From: Rhodococcus sp. W8901
GTDB lineage: Bacteria; Actinomycetota; Actinomycetes; Mycobacteriales; Mycobacteriaceae
Assembly (NCBI RefSeq): GCF_013348805.1
Contig: NZ_CP054690.1
Coordinates: 4,154,001 to 4,218,000 of the forward strand
Length of the DNA: 64,000 bases
Direction of reading: 5' to 3'
Position 1 is the stretch's first letter; every line of letters starts with the position of its first letter. Of this stretch, positions 8,924-17,020 are shown piece after piece. A model generated the notes under the pieces. That model was not told the origin of the DNA. It made no database searches and saw only the letters and a list, made by a program, of their open reading frames with translations. Both the position numbers and the translations under genes were made by a program.

Positions 8924-9739
8924 TCAGCCTTCGACGAGGTGCTTGCGGATGGTCTCCTGTCCGTCCTTGTCGATACCGAGACCGTCGGCGAAGTAGCCCT
9001 CGATCGTGCCGAAGGATTCCCGCATCTGCTTCAGCGCCGCGTCGAGGTACTCGGACCGCACGCCGAGCACCTGCTTCAGGAGTTCCGGATCCCCGCCCGC
9101 GACGGTGAACTTGTCGAACACCGACGCGAACGCGGGCAGCAGCTGCGTGTTGGTGAGCAGGTAGTCGTGGTAGACGTCGTCCTCGTCGACGCCCAGCAGA
9201 AGGAGCAGCGACGCGGTGGCCCAGCCGGTGCGGTCCTTGCCGGTCGTGCAGTGCACGAGGGCCGGGAGGGCGTCCGGGGCGGCGAGGTCGGTGAACATGC
9301 CCCGGTACGACGCGATCGCGCTCGGCAGCGTGACGAAGTCGCGGTAGCTCCCGAGGAAGTAGTCGACGGCCTTGTTCTCGCCGAGCATCGTCACCGCGAT
9401 CGACGGATCGGCCAGCACGGCCTGCATCTGCGCGGGCACGGAGCGGTAGGCCTTGTCGGCCAGGACGTCGAGTGCCACCTCGCGCGCCGACGCGGGCAGT
9501 CGGTCTGGTGCGGCTTCACGCTCGGAGTGCGTGCGCAGGTCGAACACGGTGACCAGGCCCAGGTCCGCGAGACGCGGTGCGTCGTCAACGGTGATCTTGC
9601 TCAGGTCGGTCGACCGGTAGAAGCGCCCGAAGCGAACCGAGCCGCCGTCACTCGTCCGGTAGCCGCCGATGTCGCGCAGGTTCGGGACGGACAGGATGGG
9701 GATGCTCGCGCCGGGCTTCGCGCCGGGGATTGACGTCAT
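8924..9739 (-). CDS. PtpB-type tyrosine/lipid phosphatase
   Basis: 271-aa phosphatase of the MptpB/DUF family. The P-loop is HCTTGKDRTG with C164 as nucleophile and R170 binding the phosphate; the Lys-Asp inside the loop is typical of MptpB-like enzymes, which act on phosphotyrosine and phosphoinositides. N-terminal 'VPNLRDIGGYRT' and 'VRFGRFYRSTDL' match the family. No signal peptide is seen, although the mycobacterial homologue is exported into host cells. The gene is single, convergent with vanZ and separated by a hairpin from the MBL-Rieske gene upstream on the same strand. Confidence 0.85.
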   Translation of the reverse strand: MTSIPGAKPGASIPILSVPNLRDIGGYRTSDGGSVRFGRFYRSTDLSKITVDDAPRLADLGLVTVFDLRTHSEREAAPDRLPASAREVALDVLADKAYRSVPAQMQAVLADPSIAVTMLGENKAVDYFLGSYRDFVTLPSAIASYRGMFTDLAAPDALPALVHCTTGKDRTGWATASLLLLLGVDEDDVYHDYLLTNTQLLPAFASVFDKFTVAGGDPELLKQVLGVRSEYLDAALKQMRESFGTIEGYFADGLGIDKDGQETIRKHLVEG

Positions 9740-9758
9740 ACGCCCACGGTAAACGACA

Positions 9759-9794
9759 CCGCCGGCCGGGGCTCTCTCGAGCCTCGGCCGGCGG
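9759..9794 (-). terminator. Hairpin terminator after the MBL-Rieske gene
   Basis: Inverted repeat CCGCCGGCCGGGGCT (9759-9773) and AGCCTCGGCCGGCGG (9780-9794) around a 6-base loop; 14 of 15 positions pair and the last can form G-U. It begins 24 bases beyond the stop of the minus-strand gene at 9819 and lies before the ptpB-like start. Confidence 0.65.
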
Positions 9795-9818
9795 ATTCGT
9801 GTCGTGCGGGGCGGGCGG

Positions 9819-11402
9819 TCAGCCCAGCTTCGTCGACCGCAGCTCGTGCCCCTTCGAGGTCTTGCAGCGCCCGGTCTCGAGGTCCCACTGCCAGCCGTGC
9901 AGGTTGCACGTCAGGTTGGAGCCCTCGACGACGCCGAACTTGCTCAGGTCGGCCTTGAGGTGCGGGCAGCGGCGCTGGATCTCGTAGCCGCCCACCTCGA
10001 TCGAGGCGGTGTCGTCGTGGGCCTCGGAGAACCAGCCGTCGGCGTACGCGATCCGCTCGTCGGTCAGGCACTTGAAGAACGTGTAGAGGAACTCGTTGTA
10101 GCCGCCGACGCGCCACGCCTCGAAGCGGGTGGACAGGAAGATCGTGTTGACCCAGTCGGGCTCGTCGTCGCGCAGCACCGTGCGCACCAACTCGGGCGCG
10201 ATGCGGAAGCCGTAGCGGTACTTGCCGTCACCTGCCTGCGGCGCGCGGACCGTGCGGTTCGGGAAGTCGAGGACGACGGTCTCGTCCCCGATCTCGAGGC
10301 CGACGGGGTAGCCGATGCCGTCGCAGATCAGATCGGACTGCGCCATGATCGGCTCGAACTTGGCCTTGAGCGGACCCAGCAGCGGCTCACCCTCGGCGGG
10401 CGCCCACGCGGCCTTCTCCGCGGCGATGACCGGCGCCATGCGCTGGGCCATGTCCTCGATGTAGGCGGCCTTGTCGGTGAAGATCTTGTCGACGTCGGCG
10501 TCCGGGATCGGGTGCGCCAGCGTCGCCTTCTCGCCGTGGATGTCCACGGTGGATCCGGGGATCATCAGCAGGCCGCCGTCGTTGCCGTGGATGCGCATCT
10601 GTTCGAGGAACACGATCTGGTCGGGGAAGATGTTGCCCTCGTCGCCGTGGTCGTCATTGAGCGAACGCAGCGCGTCGTCCAGGAACACCGGCGGACCGGC
10701 GGACGGCACGACCCACGTGGCGCCGACCTGCTCGATGTAACTGCGGCAACGGTCCATGCCACGCTGACGCTTCTGCTTGCCGAAGTTGCGCTTGGTGCCG
10801 GCCGGGATGTCGTAGACCATCGGGTACCAGATGGCGCCCGAGTACTGCAGCAGGTGGATGTCGATCTTGCCGAATGCCTCGAGCATCGGATCCATGTCGA
10901 CCGGGCGCGCGTCGTTCATGTTGAAGCACACGGTCTCGCCGTCGGAGACGACCAGGCCGGAGTCACCGATCGGGCCGTCGGCCGGGGCGCGCAGCGCGAT
11001 GATCATGACGTCGAGTTCGCCCGCCTGGAGCGGAGCCTGCGGAGCGACCTTGATGCCGGCTGCGCTCACGCGGTGCTTGACGGAGTCCTGCGTCTCGAAG
11101 AACTTCGTGAACCCCAGCTTGCGGAGTTCACGCTCGAGATCCGGCACCGGGTAGTCCGGGAGCAGCACCGTCGCGTCCTTGTTGACGTGCTTGGTGAGCG
11201 TCTCCGGATCGAAGTGATCCTTGTGCAGGTGCGAGACGTACAGGTAGTCGACGTCGCCGAGGGCTTCCCAGTCCAGGCCGGTGTTGTCGGGGAACGGGAA
11301 CCACGACGCGAAGTACGCGGGGTTCACCCACGGGTCGCAGAGAATCGACCCCGCTTCGGTCTGGATGTGGAATCCGGCGTGTCCGACGCTGGTGATCTGC
11401 AC
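9819..11402 (-). CDS. Metallo-beta-lactamase fold protein with C-terminal Rieske [2Fe-2S] domain
   Basis: 527-aa two-domain protein. The N-terminal part is an UlaG-type metallo-beta-lactamase: 'SVGHAGFHIQTEAGSILCDPW' in two pieces, then SHLHKDHFD with H58, H60, D62 and H63. A central region (about 220-430) is unassigned. The C-terminal end is a Rieske domain with C479-P-H481 and C499-x-x-H502. CMP-N-acetylneuraminate hydroxylase joins the same two folds in the opposite order. The start GTG at 11402 is fixed by GAGGAGG seven bases before it; 29 upstream in-frame codons have no family likeness. It is transcribed away from nothing obvious: lat lies upstream on the same strand with a 116-base gap. 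Substrate unknown. Confidence 0.82.
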   Translation of the reverse strand: MQITSVGHAGFHIQTEAGSILCDPWVNPAYFASWFPFPDNTGLDWEALGDVDYLYVSHLHKDHFDPETLTKHVNKDATVLLPDYPVPDLERELRKLGFTKFFETQDSVKHRVSAAGIKVAPQAPLQAGELDVMIIALRAPADGPIGDSGLVVSDGETVCFNMNDARPVDMDPMLEAFGKIDIHLLQYSGAIWYPMVYDIPAGTKRNFGKQKRQRGMDRCRSYIEQVGATWVVPSAGPPVFLDDALRSLNDDHGDEGNIFPDQIVFLEQMRIHGNDGGLLMIPGSTVDIHGEKATLAHPIPDADVDKIFTDKAAYIEDMAQRMAPVIAAEKAAWAPAEGEPLLGPLKAKFEPIMAQSDLICDGIGYPVGLEIGDETVVLDFPNRTVRAPQAGDGKYRYGFRIAPELVRTVLRDDEPDWVNTIFLSTRFEAWRVGGYNEFLYTFFKCLTDERIAYADGWFSEAHDDTASIEVGGYEIQRRCPHLKADLSKFGVVEGSNLTCNLHGWQWDLETGRCKTSKGHELRSTKLG

Positions 11403-11409
11403 TCGTCTG

Positions 11410-11416
11410 CCTCCTC
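11410..11416 (-). promoter_or_regulatory. Ribosome binding site fixing the MBL-Rieske start
   Basis: On the minus strand this reads GAGGAGG, seven bases before the GTG at 11402. It rules out the longer reading from 11489. Confidence 0.75.
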
Positions 11417-11518
11417 GATAGACCTCGACAATCGTAACGAGACCACGCACCGGACCCGCCCGGCGCACCGTCGATGTGGGACGAAACACCTGGATGGGGG
11501 TCTCAGGACCCTACGGAG

Positions 11519-12850
11519 TCAGCGGACGAGGACCCGGTCGAGCGCGTCGAGGGCGGCGTCGAGTTCGGCGATCGTCACGGTCAGCGGCGGCCGGAACCGG
11601 ATGCCGCGCTCGCCGGTCGCGAGGAACAGCACGTGTTCGCGCTCGCGCAACTCGGTCACCACCCGATCCCGGTACTCGGGCGACGGCAGCGTGATCGCGC
11701 ACATCAGGCCGCGCCCCCGCGGCTCGGTCACGGCGTCGTACCGGGCGGCCAGCACCTCGAGTCGCCGCAGCAGGTGCGCGCCGCACAGTCGGGCGCGGTC
11801 GATCAGCCGGTCCTCCTCGATCACCTCGAGGATGCGCCGGGCGCGGACCATGTCGGTGAGGTTGCCGCCCCACGTCGAGTTGATCCGCGAACTGACCTCG
11901 AAGACGTTGTCGTGGACCTCGTCGACGCGGCCGCCGGCCATGATCCCGCACACCTGGGTCTTCTTCCCGAACGCGACCACGTCCGGGGTGACACCCATCT
12001 GCTGGAACGCCCACGCGGTGCCGGTGAGCCCGCAGCCCGTCTGGACCTCGTCGAAGATCAGCAGCGCGTCGCGTTCGAGGCACAACTCGTGCATGCGGTG
12101 GAAGAATTCGGGCCGGAAGTGGTGGTCGCCGCCCTCCCCCTGGATCGGCTCGGCGATGAAGCACGCGATGTCGTGCGGGTGTTCGGCGAAGGCGCGACGC
12201 GCCTGCGCGAGCGAAACTTCCTCGGCCTGTTCCGGGTCTCGTCCGTCCGCGAGGTACGGCGCGTCGATGCGCGGCCATCCGAACTTGGGGAACCGCGCGA
12301 TCTTGGTGGGGTCGGTGTTGGTGAGCGAGAGCGTGTAGCCGCTGCGGCCGTGGAACGCCTCCGTCAGATGCAGCACCTGTGTCCCGAGCGAGGGGTCGAG
12401 CCCGCGAGTCTCGTTGAGTCGGCTCTTCCAGTCGAACGCGACCTTGAGCGCGTTCTCGACGGCGAGGGTGCCGCCGTCGACGAAGAACAGGTGCGGCAGC
12501 GCCGGGTCGCCGAGCACGCGCGCGAACGTGTCGACGAACCGCGCCATCGGGACGGTGTAGACGTCGGAGTTGCTGGGCTTGTTGATCGCCGCCGTCACGA
12601 GTTCGTGGCGGAACTGTTCGTCGTCGGCGAGCGCGTGGTGGTTCATGCCGAGCGCCGACGACGCGAAGAACCCGAACATGTCCAGATACGTCGTGCCGTC
12701 GCGGAGGTCGACGACGTGCGCGCCGCGGGACGTCTCGAGATCCAGGACGAGGTCGAACCCGTCCGCGAGCATGTGCGCGCGCAGGACGTCGTGAACGCGC
12801 GCGGCCGGCAGGTCCGAGTCACCGGCCGCGGGGCGGACCGCGGTGCTCAT
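11519..12850 (-). CDS. lat: L-lysine 6-transaminase
   Basis: PLP-dependent class III aminotransferase (443 aa) that moves the epsilon-amino group of L-lysine to 2-oxoglutarate, giving 2-aminoadipate 6-semialdehyde, which cyclises to piperideine-6-carboxylate. Family signatures: 'FFASSALGMNHHAL', 'FVDGGTLAVENALKVAFDWK', 'EAFHGRSGYTLSLTNT', 'IFDEVQTGCGLTGT' and 'AFGKKTQVCGIMAG' with the PLP lysine probably K296. It matches mycobacterial Lat (Rv3290c) in all of these. It diverges from hglS-pcd with 65 bases between the starts, and the next two enzymes of the pathway are there. The lrpA regulator found beside lat in mycobacteria is absent. Confidence 0.93.
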   Translation of the reverse strand: MSTAVRPAAGDSDLPAARVHDVLRAHMLADGFDLVLDLETSRGAHVVDLRDGTTYLDMFGFFASSALGMNHHALADDEQFRHELVTAAINKPSNSDVYTVPMARFVDTFARVLGDPALPHLFFVDGGTLAVENALKVAFDWKSRLNETRGLDPSLGTQVLHLTEAFHGRSGYTLSLTNTDPTKIARFPKFGWPRIDAPYLADGRDPEQAEEVSLAQARRAFAEHPHDIACFIAEPIQGEGGDHHFRPEFFHRMHELCLERDALLIFDEVQTGCGLTGTAWAFQQMGVTPDVVAFGKKTQVCGIMAGGRVDEVHDNVFEVSSRINSTWGGNLTDMVRARRILEVIEEDRLIDRARLCGAHLLRRLEVLAARYDAVTEPRGRGLMCAITLPSPEYRDRVVTELREREHVLFLATGERGIRFRPPLTVTIAELDAALDALDRVLVR

Positions 12851-12915
12851 ACGGAAAGGCTACGTCAGCGTTCCGGGTCACGGAGGGCTGTCGGGACTCG
12901 TACGATCGAGGTGCG

Positions 12916-14169
12916 ATGGCCGAAATCCACGAACTACGGTCGAGATTCGCTGCGGCGCTGTCTCGCACGTACGGCCGCGAGGTGCCGGCCTACACGACCC
13001 TGGTGGAGGTCACCGGACAGGTCAATGCGGACTTCCTGGCCGCTCATCCGGATTCGGCCGAGCGCCTCGGCAGCATCGCGCGGGTGACGGCGGAGCGCCA
13101 CGGCGCGATCCGGGTCGGCACCGCGGCCGAGATGCACGACGTCGCAGTCCTGTTCGCCGGATTCGGCATGTATCCGGTGGGGTTCTACGACCTGAGGGAG
13201 GCCACTCCCCCGGTTCCGGTGGTGTCGACCGCGTTCCGCCCGATCGACCCCGAGGAACTGGCCCGGAACCCGTTCCGGGTGTTCACGTCGATGCTCACCA
13301 CCGCGGACCGACGGTTCTTCGACGCCGATCTGCAGCGGCGGCTCGACGGCTTCCTGGACAGGCGGCGACTGTTCCCGGACGTGCTGCTCTCGCTCGCCCG
13401 CCGCGCGGCCGACGACGGCGGACTGGACGAGTCGCAGGCGCAGCGGTTCGTCAAGCTGGCCACCGGGGTGTTCGAGTTGTCGGGCGAGCCGGTCGACCGC
13501 GGCTGGTACCGGGAACTCGAGCAGGTCTCCGCGGTGGCCGCCGACATCGGGGGCGTGACCAGTACCCACATCAACCACCTCACGCCGCGGGTCCTCGACA
13601 TCGACGACCTCTATGCGCGGATGTCGGCGCGCGGCATCGCGATGATCGACCGGATCCAGGGCCCGCCGCGGTGGGACGGACCGGCGGTGCTGCTCCGGCA
13701 GACGTCGTTCCGCGCGCTGGCCGAGCCGCGCCGCTTCCTCGACTCCGACGGCTCGATCACCGACGGCGAGCTGCGGGTGCGGTTCGGCGAGGTCGAGGCG
13801 CGCGGGATCGCGCTCACCCCGGCGGGACGGACGCTGTACGACGAACTGCTGGGTGCGGATCCGTTCAACGAGAACCGTTTGTGGGACAAGCGGTTCCCAC
13901 GGTCCGAGGACGACCTCGAGCAGCGCGGCATGGCCTACTTCACCTACCACGACGGGGTTCGCGCACCGATCGTCTACGAGGACTTCCTGCCGAAGTCCGC
14001 GGCGGGGATCTTCCGATCCAACCTCGACACGGACACCCGCGCGACGGCCGGGGAGTCCGGCGTCGGCTACGACCGCGATGTGCTGGCGGCGGCGATCGAC
14101 CGCGAGGTGCACGACCCGTACGAGCTGTATCGGCGACAACAGCAACGCTCAGGAGGGACCGGATCATGA
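12916..14169 (+). CDS. hglS: 2-oxoadipate dioxygenase/decarboxylase (HglS, DUF1338)
   Basis: 417-aa DUF1338 protein of the VOC superfamily. Characterised members (HglS of Pseudomonas) are Fe(II) enzymes that turn 2-oxoadipate and O2 into D-2-hydroxyglutarate and CO2 in lysine catabolism. Likely metal ligands are H62 in 'RHGAIRVG', a histidine of 'THINHLTPRV' (H218 or H221) and a glutamate of 'RFGEVEARG' (E292 or E294). 'FAGFGMYPVGFYDL' and 'FTSMLTTADRRFF' are also family blocks. The stop overlaps the pcd start (ATGA), and lat lies divergently 65 bases away, so the genomic setting supports the same reaction here. The mycobacterial counterpart is Rv3292. Confidence 0.88.
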   Translation: MAEIHELRSRFAAALSRTYGREVPAYTTLVEVTGQVNADFLAAHPDSAERLGSIARVTAERHGAIRVGTAAEMHDVAVLFAGFGMYPVGFYDLREATPPVPVVSTAFRPIDPEELARNPFRVFTSMLTTADRRFFDADLQRRLDGFLDRRRLFPDVLLSLARRAADDGGLDESQAQRFVKLATGVFELSGEPVDRGWYRELEQVSAVAADIGGVTSTHINHLTPRVLDIDDLYARMSARGIAMIDRIQGPPRWDGPAVLLRQTSFRALAEPRRFLDSDGSITDGELRVRFGEVEARGIALTPAGRTLYDELLGADPFNENRLWDKRFPRSEDDLEQRGMAYFTYHDGVRAPIVYEDFLPKSAAGIFRSNLDTDTRATAGESGVGYDRDVLAAAIDREVHDPYELYRRQQQRSGGTGS

Positions 14170-15707
14170 CGCTTCCCGGCACCGGCACGTTGGCGGACCG
14201 CGCGATCGTCGCGCTCGGGCGTTGCGGCGCCACACTTCCCGAGATCGCCGGCGATGCCGGTCCCGCGCCGCTCACGGCACACACCCCGATCGACGGCTCG
14301 GTGCTCGCGTTCGTGCATCCCAGCACCTCCGCCGTCGTCGACGCGGCGGTCGGTCGCGCCCACGACGCGTTCGCGACGTGGCGGACGGTGCCCGCACCCC
14401 GGCGCGGCGCCGTGGTCCGCCGGCTCGGGGAGCTGCTCACCGAGCACAAGAGCGATCTGGCCGAGCTGGTGACGCTCGAGGCGGGCAAGATCCGCTCGGA
14501 GGCGCTCGGCGAGGTGCAGGAGATGATCGACGTCTGCGAGTTCGCGGTCGGCCTGTCGCGGCAGCTGTACGGCCGCACGATGGCGTCGGAGCGCCCCGGA
14601 CATCGGCTGTCGGAATCGTGGCACCCGCTCGGTGTGGTGGCGGTGATCTCGGCGTTCAACTTCCCGGTCGCGGTGTGGTCGTGGAACACCGCGCTCGCGC
14701 TGGTGTGCGGCGATCCGGTCGTCTGGAAACCGTCGGAGCGCACACCGCTCACCGCGATGGCGTGCGATGCGCTGCTGCGCCGGGCCGCGTCCGAGACCGG
14801 CGCCCCCGACGGCCTGCACCATGTGGTGCTCGGGACGGCGGTGGTCGGCGAGCAACTCGTCGACGACCCGCGCGTGGCACTTGTCAGCGCCACCGGATCG
14901 GTGCGGATGGGACGGGCCGTGGCGCCGCGGGTGGCGGCCCGCTTCGGACGGTGCCTCCTCGAACTCGGCGGCAACAACGCGGCGGTGGTGACGCCGTCCG
15001 CCGACCTGGATCTGACGGTGCGCGCCGTCGTGTTCGCGGCCGCCGGTACCGCCGGCCAGCGGTGCACGACGCTGCGCCGGTTGATCGTGCACCGGTCGAT
15101 CGTGAACGAGGTGACGAACCGGATCGCCGACGCGTACCGGCAGTTGACGGTGGGTAATCCGTTCGACGACGGGGTGCTGGTGGGGCCGCTGATCTCCGGT
15201 GCCGCGTTCCACTCGATGCACGCGGCACTGGACACCGCGCGTGCCGACGGCGGTGTCGTGGTGACCGGTGGCGAGCGAGTCGGCGGCGGTGGCTCGTTCT
15301 ACGTCACGCCCGCGTTGGTCCGCATGCCGTCGCAGACCGCGATCGTGCGCGCCGAGACGTTCGCCCCGATCCTGTACGTCCTGCCCTACGACACGTTCGA
15401 CGAGGCGATCGAGCTGCACAACGGTGTCCCGCAGGGGTTGTCGTCCGCCGTCTTCACCACCGACCAGCGTGAGGCCGAACGATTCCTGGCCGCGGACGGC
15501 TCCGACTGCGGCATCGCGAACGTCAACATCGGCACCTCGGGCGCCGAGATCGGCGGCGCGTTCGGCGGCGAGAAGGAGACCGGCGGCGGACGCGAGTCCG
15601 GTTCGGACGCCTGGAAGTCGTATATGCGCCGCGTCACCAACACCGTCAACTACTCCGATGAACTCCCCCTCGCCCAGGGGGTGAAATTCGGGCCGGATCC
15701 CTCCTGA
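14166..15707 (+). CDS. pcd: Piperideine-6-carboxylate / 2-aminoadipate-semialdehyde dehydrogenase
   Basis: 513-aa NAD(P)-dependent aldehyde dehydrogenase of the ALDH7 type, oxidising 2-aminoadipate 6-semialdehyde to L-2-aminoadipate. General base E266 in 'LLELGGNN' and nucleophile C300 in 'AGQRCTTLRR' are both present, as are 'ISAFNFPVAVWSWN' and 'ATGSVRMG'. ATG 14166 overlaps the hglS stop and has AGGAGG about ten bases upstream (14151-14156). The gene order lat / hglS-pcd fits a lysine degradation unit; pcd also supplies 2-aminoadipate for beta-lactams in other actinomycetes, but no such genes are nearby. Confidence 0.92.
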   Translation: MTLPGTGTLADRAIVALGRCGATLPEIAGDAGPAPLTAHTPIDGSVLAFVHPSTSAVVDAAVGRAHDAFATWRTVPAPRRGAVVRRLGELLTEHKSDLAELVTLEAGKIRSEALGEVQEMIDVCEFAVGLSRQLYGRTMASERPGHRLSESWHPLGVVAVISAFNFPVAVWSWNTALALVCGDPVVWKPSERTPLTAMACDALLRRAASETGAPDGLHHVVLGTAVVGEQLVDDPRVALVSATGSVRMGRAVAPRVAARFGRCLLELGGNNAAVVTPSADLDLTVRAVVFAAAGTAGQRCTTLRRLIVHRSIVNEVTNRIADAYRQLTVGNPFDDGVLVGPLISGAAFHSMHAALDTARADGGVVVTGGERVGGGGSFYVTPALVRMPSQTAIVRAETFAPILYVLPYDTFDEAIELHNGVPQGLSSAVFTTDQREAERFLAADGSDCGIANVNIGTSGAEIGGAFGGEKETGGGRESGSDAWKSYMRRVTNTVNYSDELPLAQGVKFGPDPS

Positions 15708-15853
15708 ACTACGCCCGCACCCTGTTGGCTGTATGAGGTGTGTCACACACACTACGGTGACGATCGGACAGGTGTCCGGTCGGGCGAATTCCGCAGAGGG
15801 GCCGACGGGGTCGTGGCGGTCGGCTTCCGGGACGACTGACGCAGGGGGACGCT

Positions 15854-16158
15854 GTGACCACCAGCAGGCTCGCATCGCGGCCGAGATTCTTCGTACGCGC
15901 GCGTTCCCGCCGAGCGCTCGCGGTCGCCGCTGCCGCCGCCATCAGGCGGCGAGCCGGGGCCCGGACGCCGAGATCCCTGTTCCTGCAACTGATGGAGCGT
16001 CACCACCGGGGCGGGATCGCGATGGCGCAGGCCGCGGACCGAAACTCGCCGACGGACCGGTGAAACAGGCGGCCCGCGAGATGCTCCATTCCCAGACCCA
16101 GGAGTCCGGTCTGATGACGGTCATGCTCGCGCAGCGCAACGCGGCGCCACTCCCCTAG
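15854..16158 (+). pseudogene. DUF305 protein relic: internal deletion and two frameshifts
   Basis: Remains of a DUF305 (ferritin-like, secreted or membrane-anchored) gene. Frame 2 from the GTG at 15854 (after a purine-rich site) gives a plausible signal-anchor start, 'RSRRALAVAAAAA'. The central part of the protein, including the first HH motif, is missing. Around 15940-15975 the family text continues in frame 1 (SRGPDAEI), returns to frame 2 after an extra C in the CCC run 15975-15977 (LFLQLMERHHRGGIAMAQAA), and shifts back to frame 1 near 16036-16044 (ADGPVKQAAREMLHSQTQES) up to the TAG at 16156. No single frame gives an intact protein. It lies between pcd and the SDR gene. Confidence 0.75.
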
Positions 16159-16192
16159 TGCCGTCGAAACCTCCCCGCGCCGACCGCGGGAT

Positions 16193-17020
16193 TCATTCCG
16201 ACTCGGTGCGCCGCAGCCGCGCGTCATAGTCGGCCCGCGCGGTGGGGTCGACGTGGGTGAGCGCCCGCTCCCCGCCGATGACGCGTCGGATCAGCCGTAC
16301 CAGCCGTTCGGGCGCCACCGCCACCCCGACGTCGAGGGCCGCGAGGTACCCCGGGACGGGGGTCTCGGCGCGTCGCGTGCGGACGGTGCGCAGGACGGCG
16401 TCGGCGATGTCCTCGGGGTCCACGGTGGGCAGGCCCTTGCCGAGCGGGATCCCGGACGTCAGTGTGGTGCGGACCGCGCTGGGCAGCACGGCGCTGACGC
16501 TGACTCCGTGCTCGGCGAACTCGAGGCGCGCCGCCGACGAGAGTCCCACGGCCGCATACTTACTCGCGTTGTACACGGCGAGCCCGGGGATGGCGATCTT
16601 CCCGGCGAGCGACGCGACGTTCACGACGTGGCCGCGGCCGCGTTCGATCATGCCGGGCACCACGGCCCGCATGCCGTGGATCGGTCCCCACACGTTGACG
16701 TCGATCGTCATCTCACCGGTCGCGTCCGGCTCATCGAGGAACGCCCCGACCGGCATGACGCCAGCGTTGTTGACGAGAATGTCGATCGGCCCCACCTCGG
16801 CCACGCACGTGTCCCACGACGCCCGGGACCGGACGTCCAGCACGTGGGCGGTACCGAGACCTGCGGCGGCGTCCTCGACCGCACTCCGGTCGATGTCGGC
16901 CAGAGCAACGGTCGCGCCGTGGGCCGCCAACGCCCGCGCGGTGGCCCTGCCGATGCCGCGTCCGGCGCCGGTCACGAGCACCCGCGCGCCGCCGAGAGCA
17001 ATCGCGGGATACCGGGTCAT
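16193..17020 (-). CDS. Short-chain dehydrogenase/reductase
   Basis: 275-aa classical SDR. NAD(P) binding motif 'VTGAGRGIGRATARALA' lies near residues 16-32, the structural 'NNAGVMPVG' follows, and the catalytic YxxxK is 'YNASKYA' with the serine in 'VNVASLAGK'. An Asp after beta strand 2 ('LADIDRSA') suggests NAD rather than NADP. The ATG at 17020 overlaps the stop of the upstream monooxygenase gene (ATGA) and has GGAGG upstream, so it is the last gene of a three-gene operon with the FMO and the patatin-like protein. Substrate unknown; an alcohol or ketone linked to the monooxygenase step is a reasonable guess. Confidence 0.88.
   Translation of the reverse strand: MTRYPAIALGGARVLVTGAGRGIGRATARALAAHGATVALADIDRSAVEDAAAGLGTAHVLDVRSRASWDTCVAEVGPIDILVNNAGVMPVGAFLDEPDATGEMTIDVNVWGPIHGMRAVVPGMIERGRGHVVNVASLAGKIAIPGLAVYNASKYAAVGLSSAARLEFAEHGVSVSAVLPSAVRTTLTSGIPLGKGLPTVDPEDIADAVLRTVRTRRAETPVPGYLAALDVGVAVAPERLVRLIRRVIGGERALTHVDPTARADYDARLRRTESE

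Noticed and set aside
11498-11511. GGGTC-TCAG-GACCC stem behind lat
   Set aside because: Only five pairs; too weak to call a terminator.
9804-12338. 844-codon plus-strand frame opposite the MBL-Rieske and lat genes
   Set aside because: Shadow of two well-recognised minus-strand genes; crosses their boundary without any domain.
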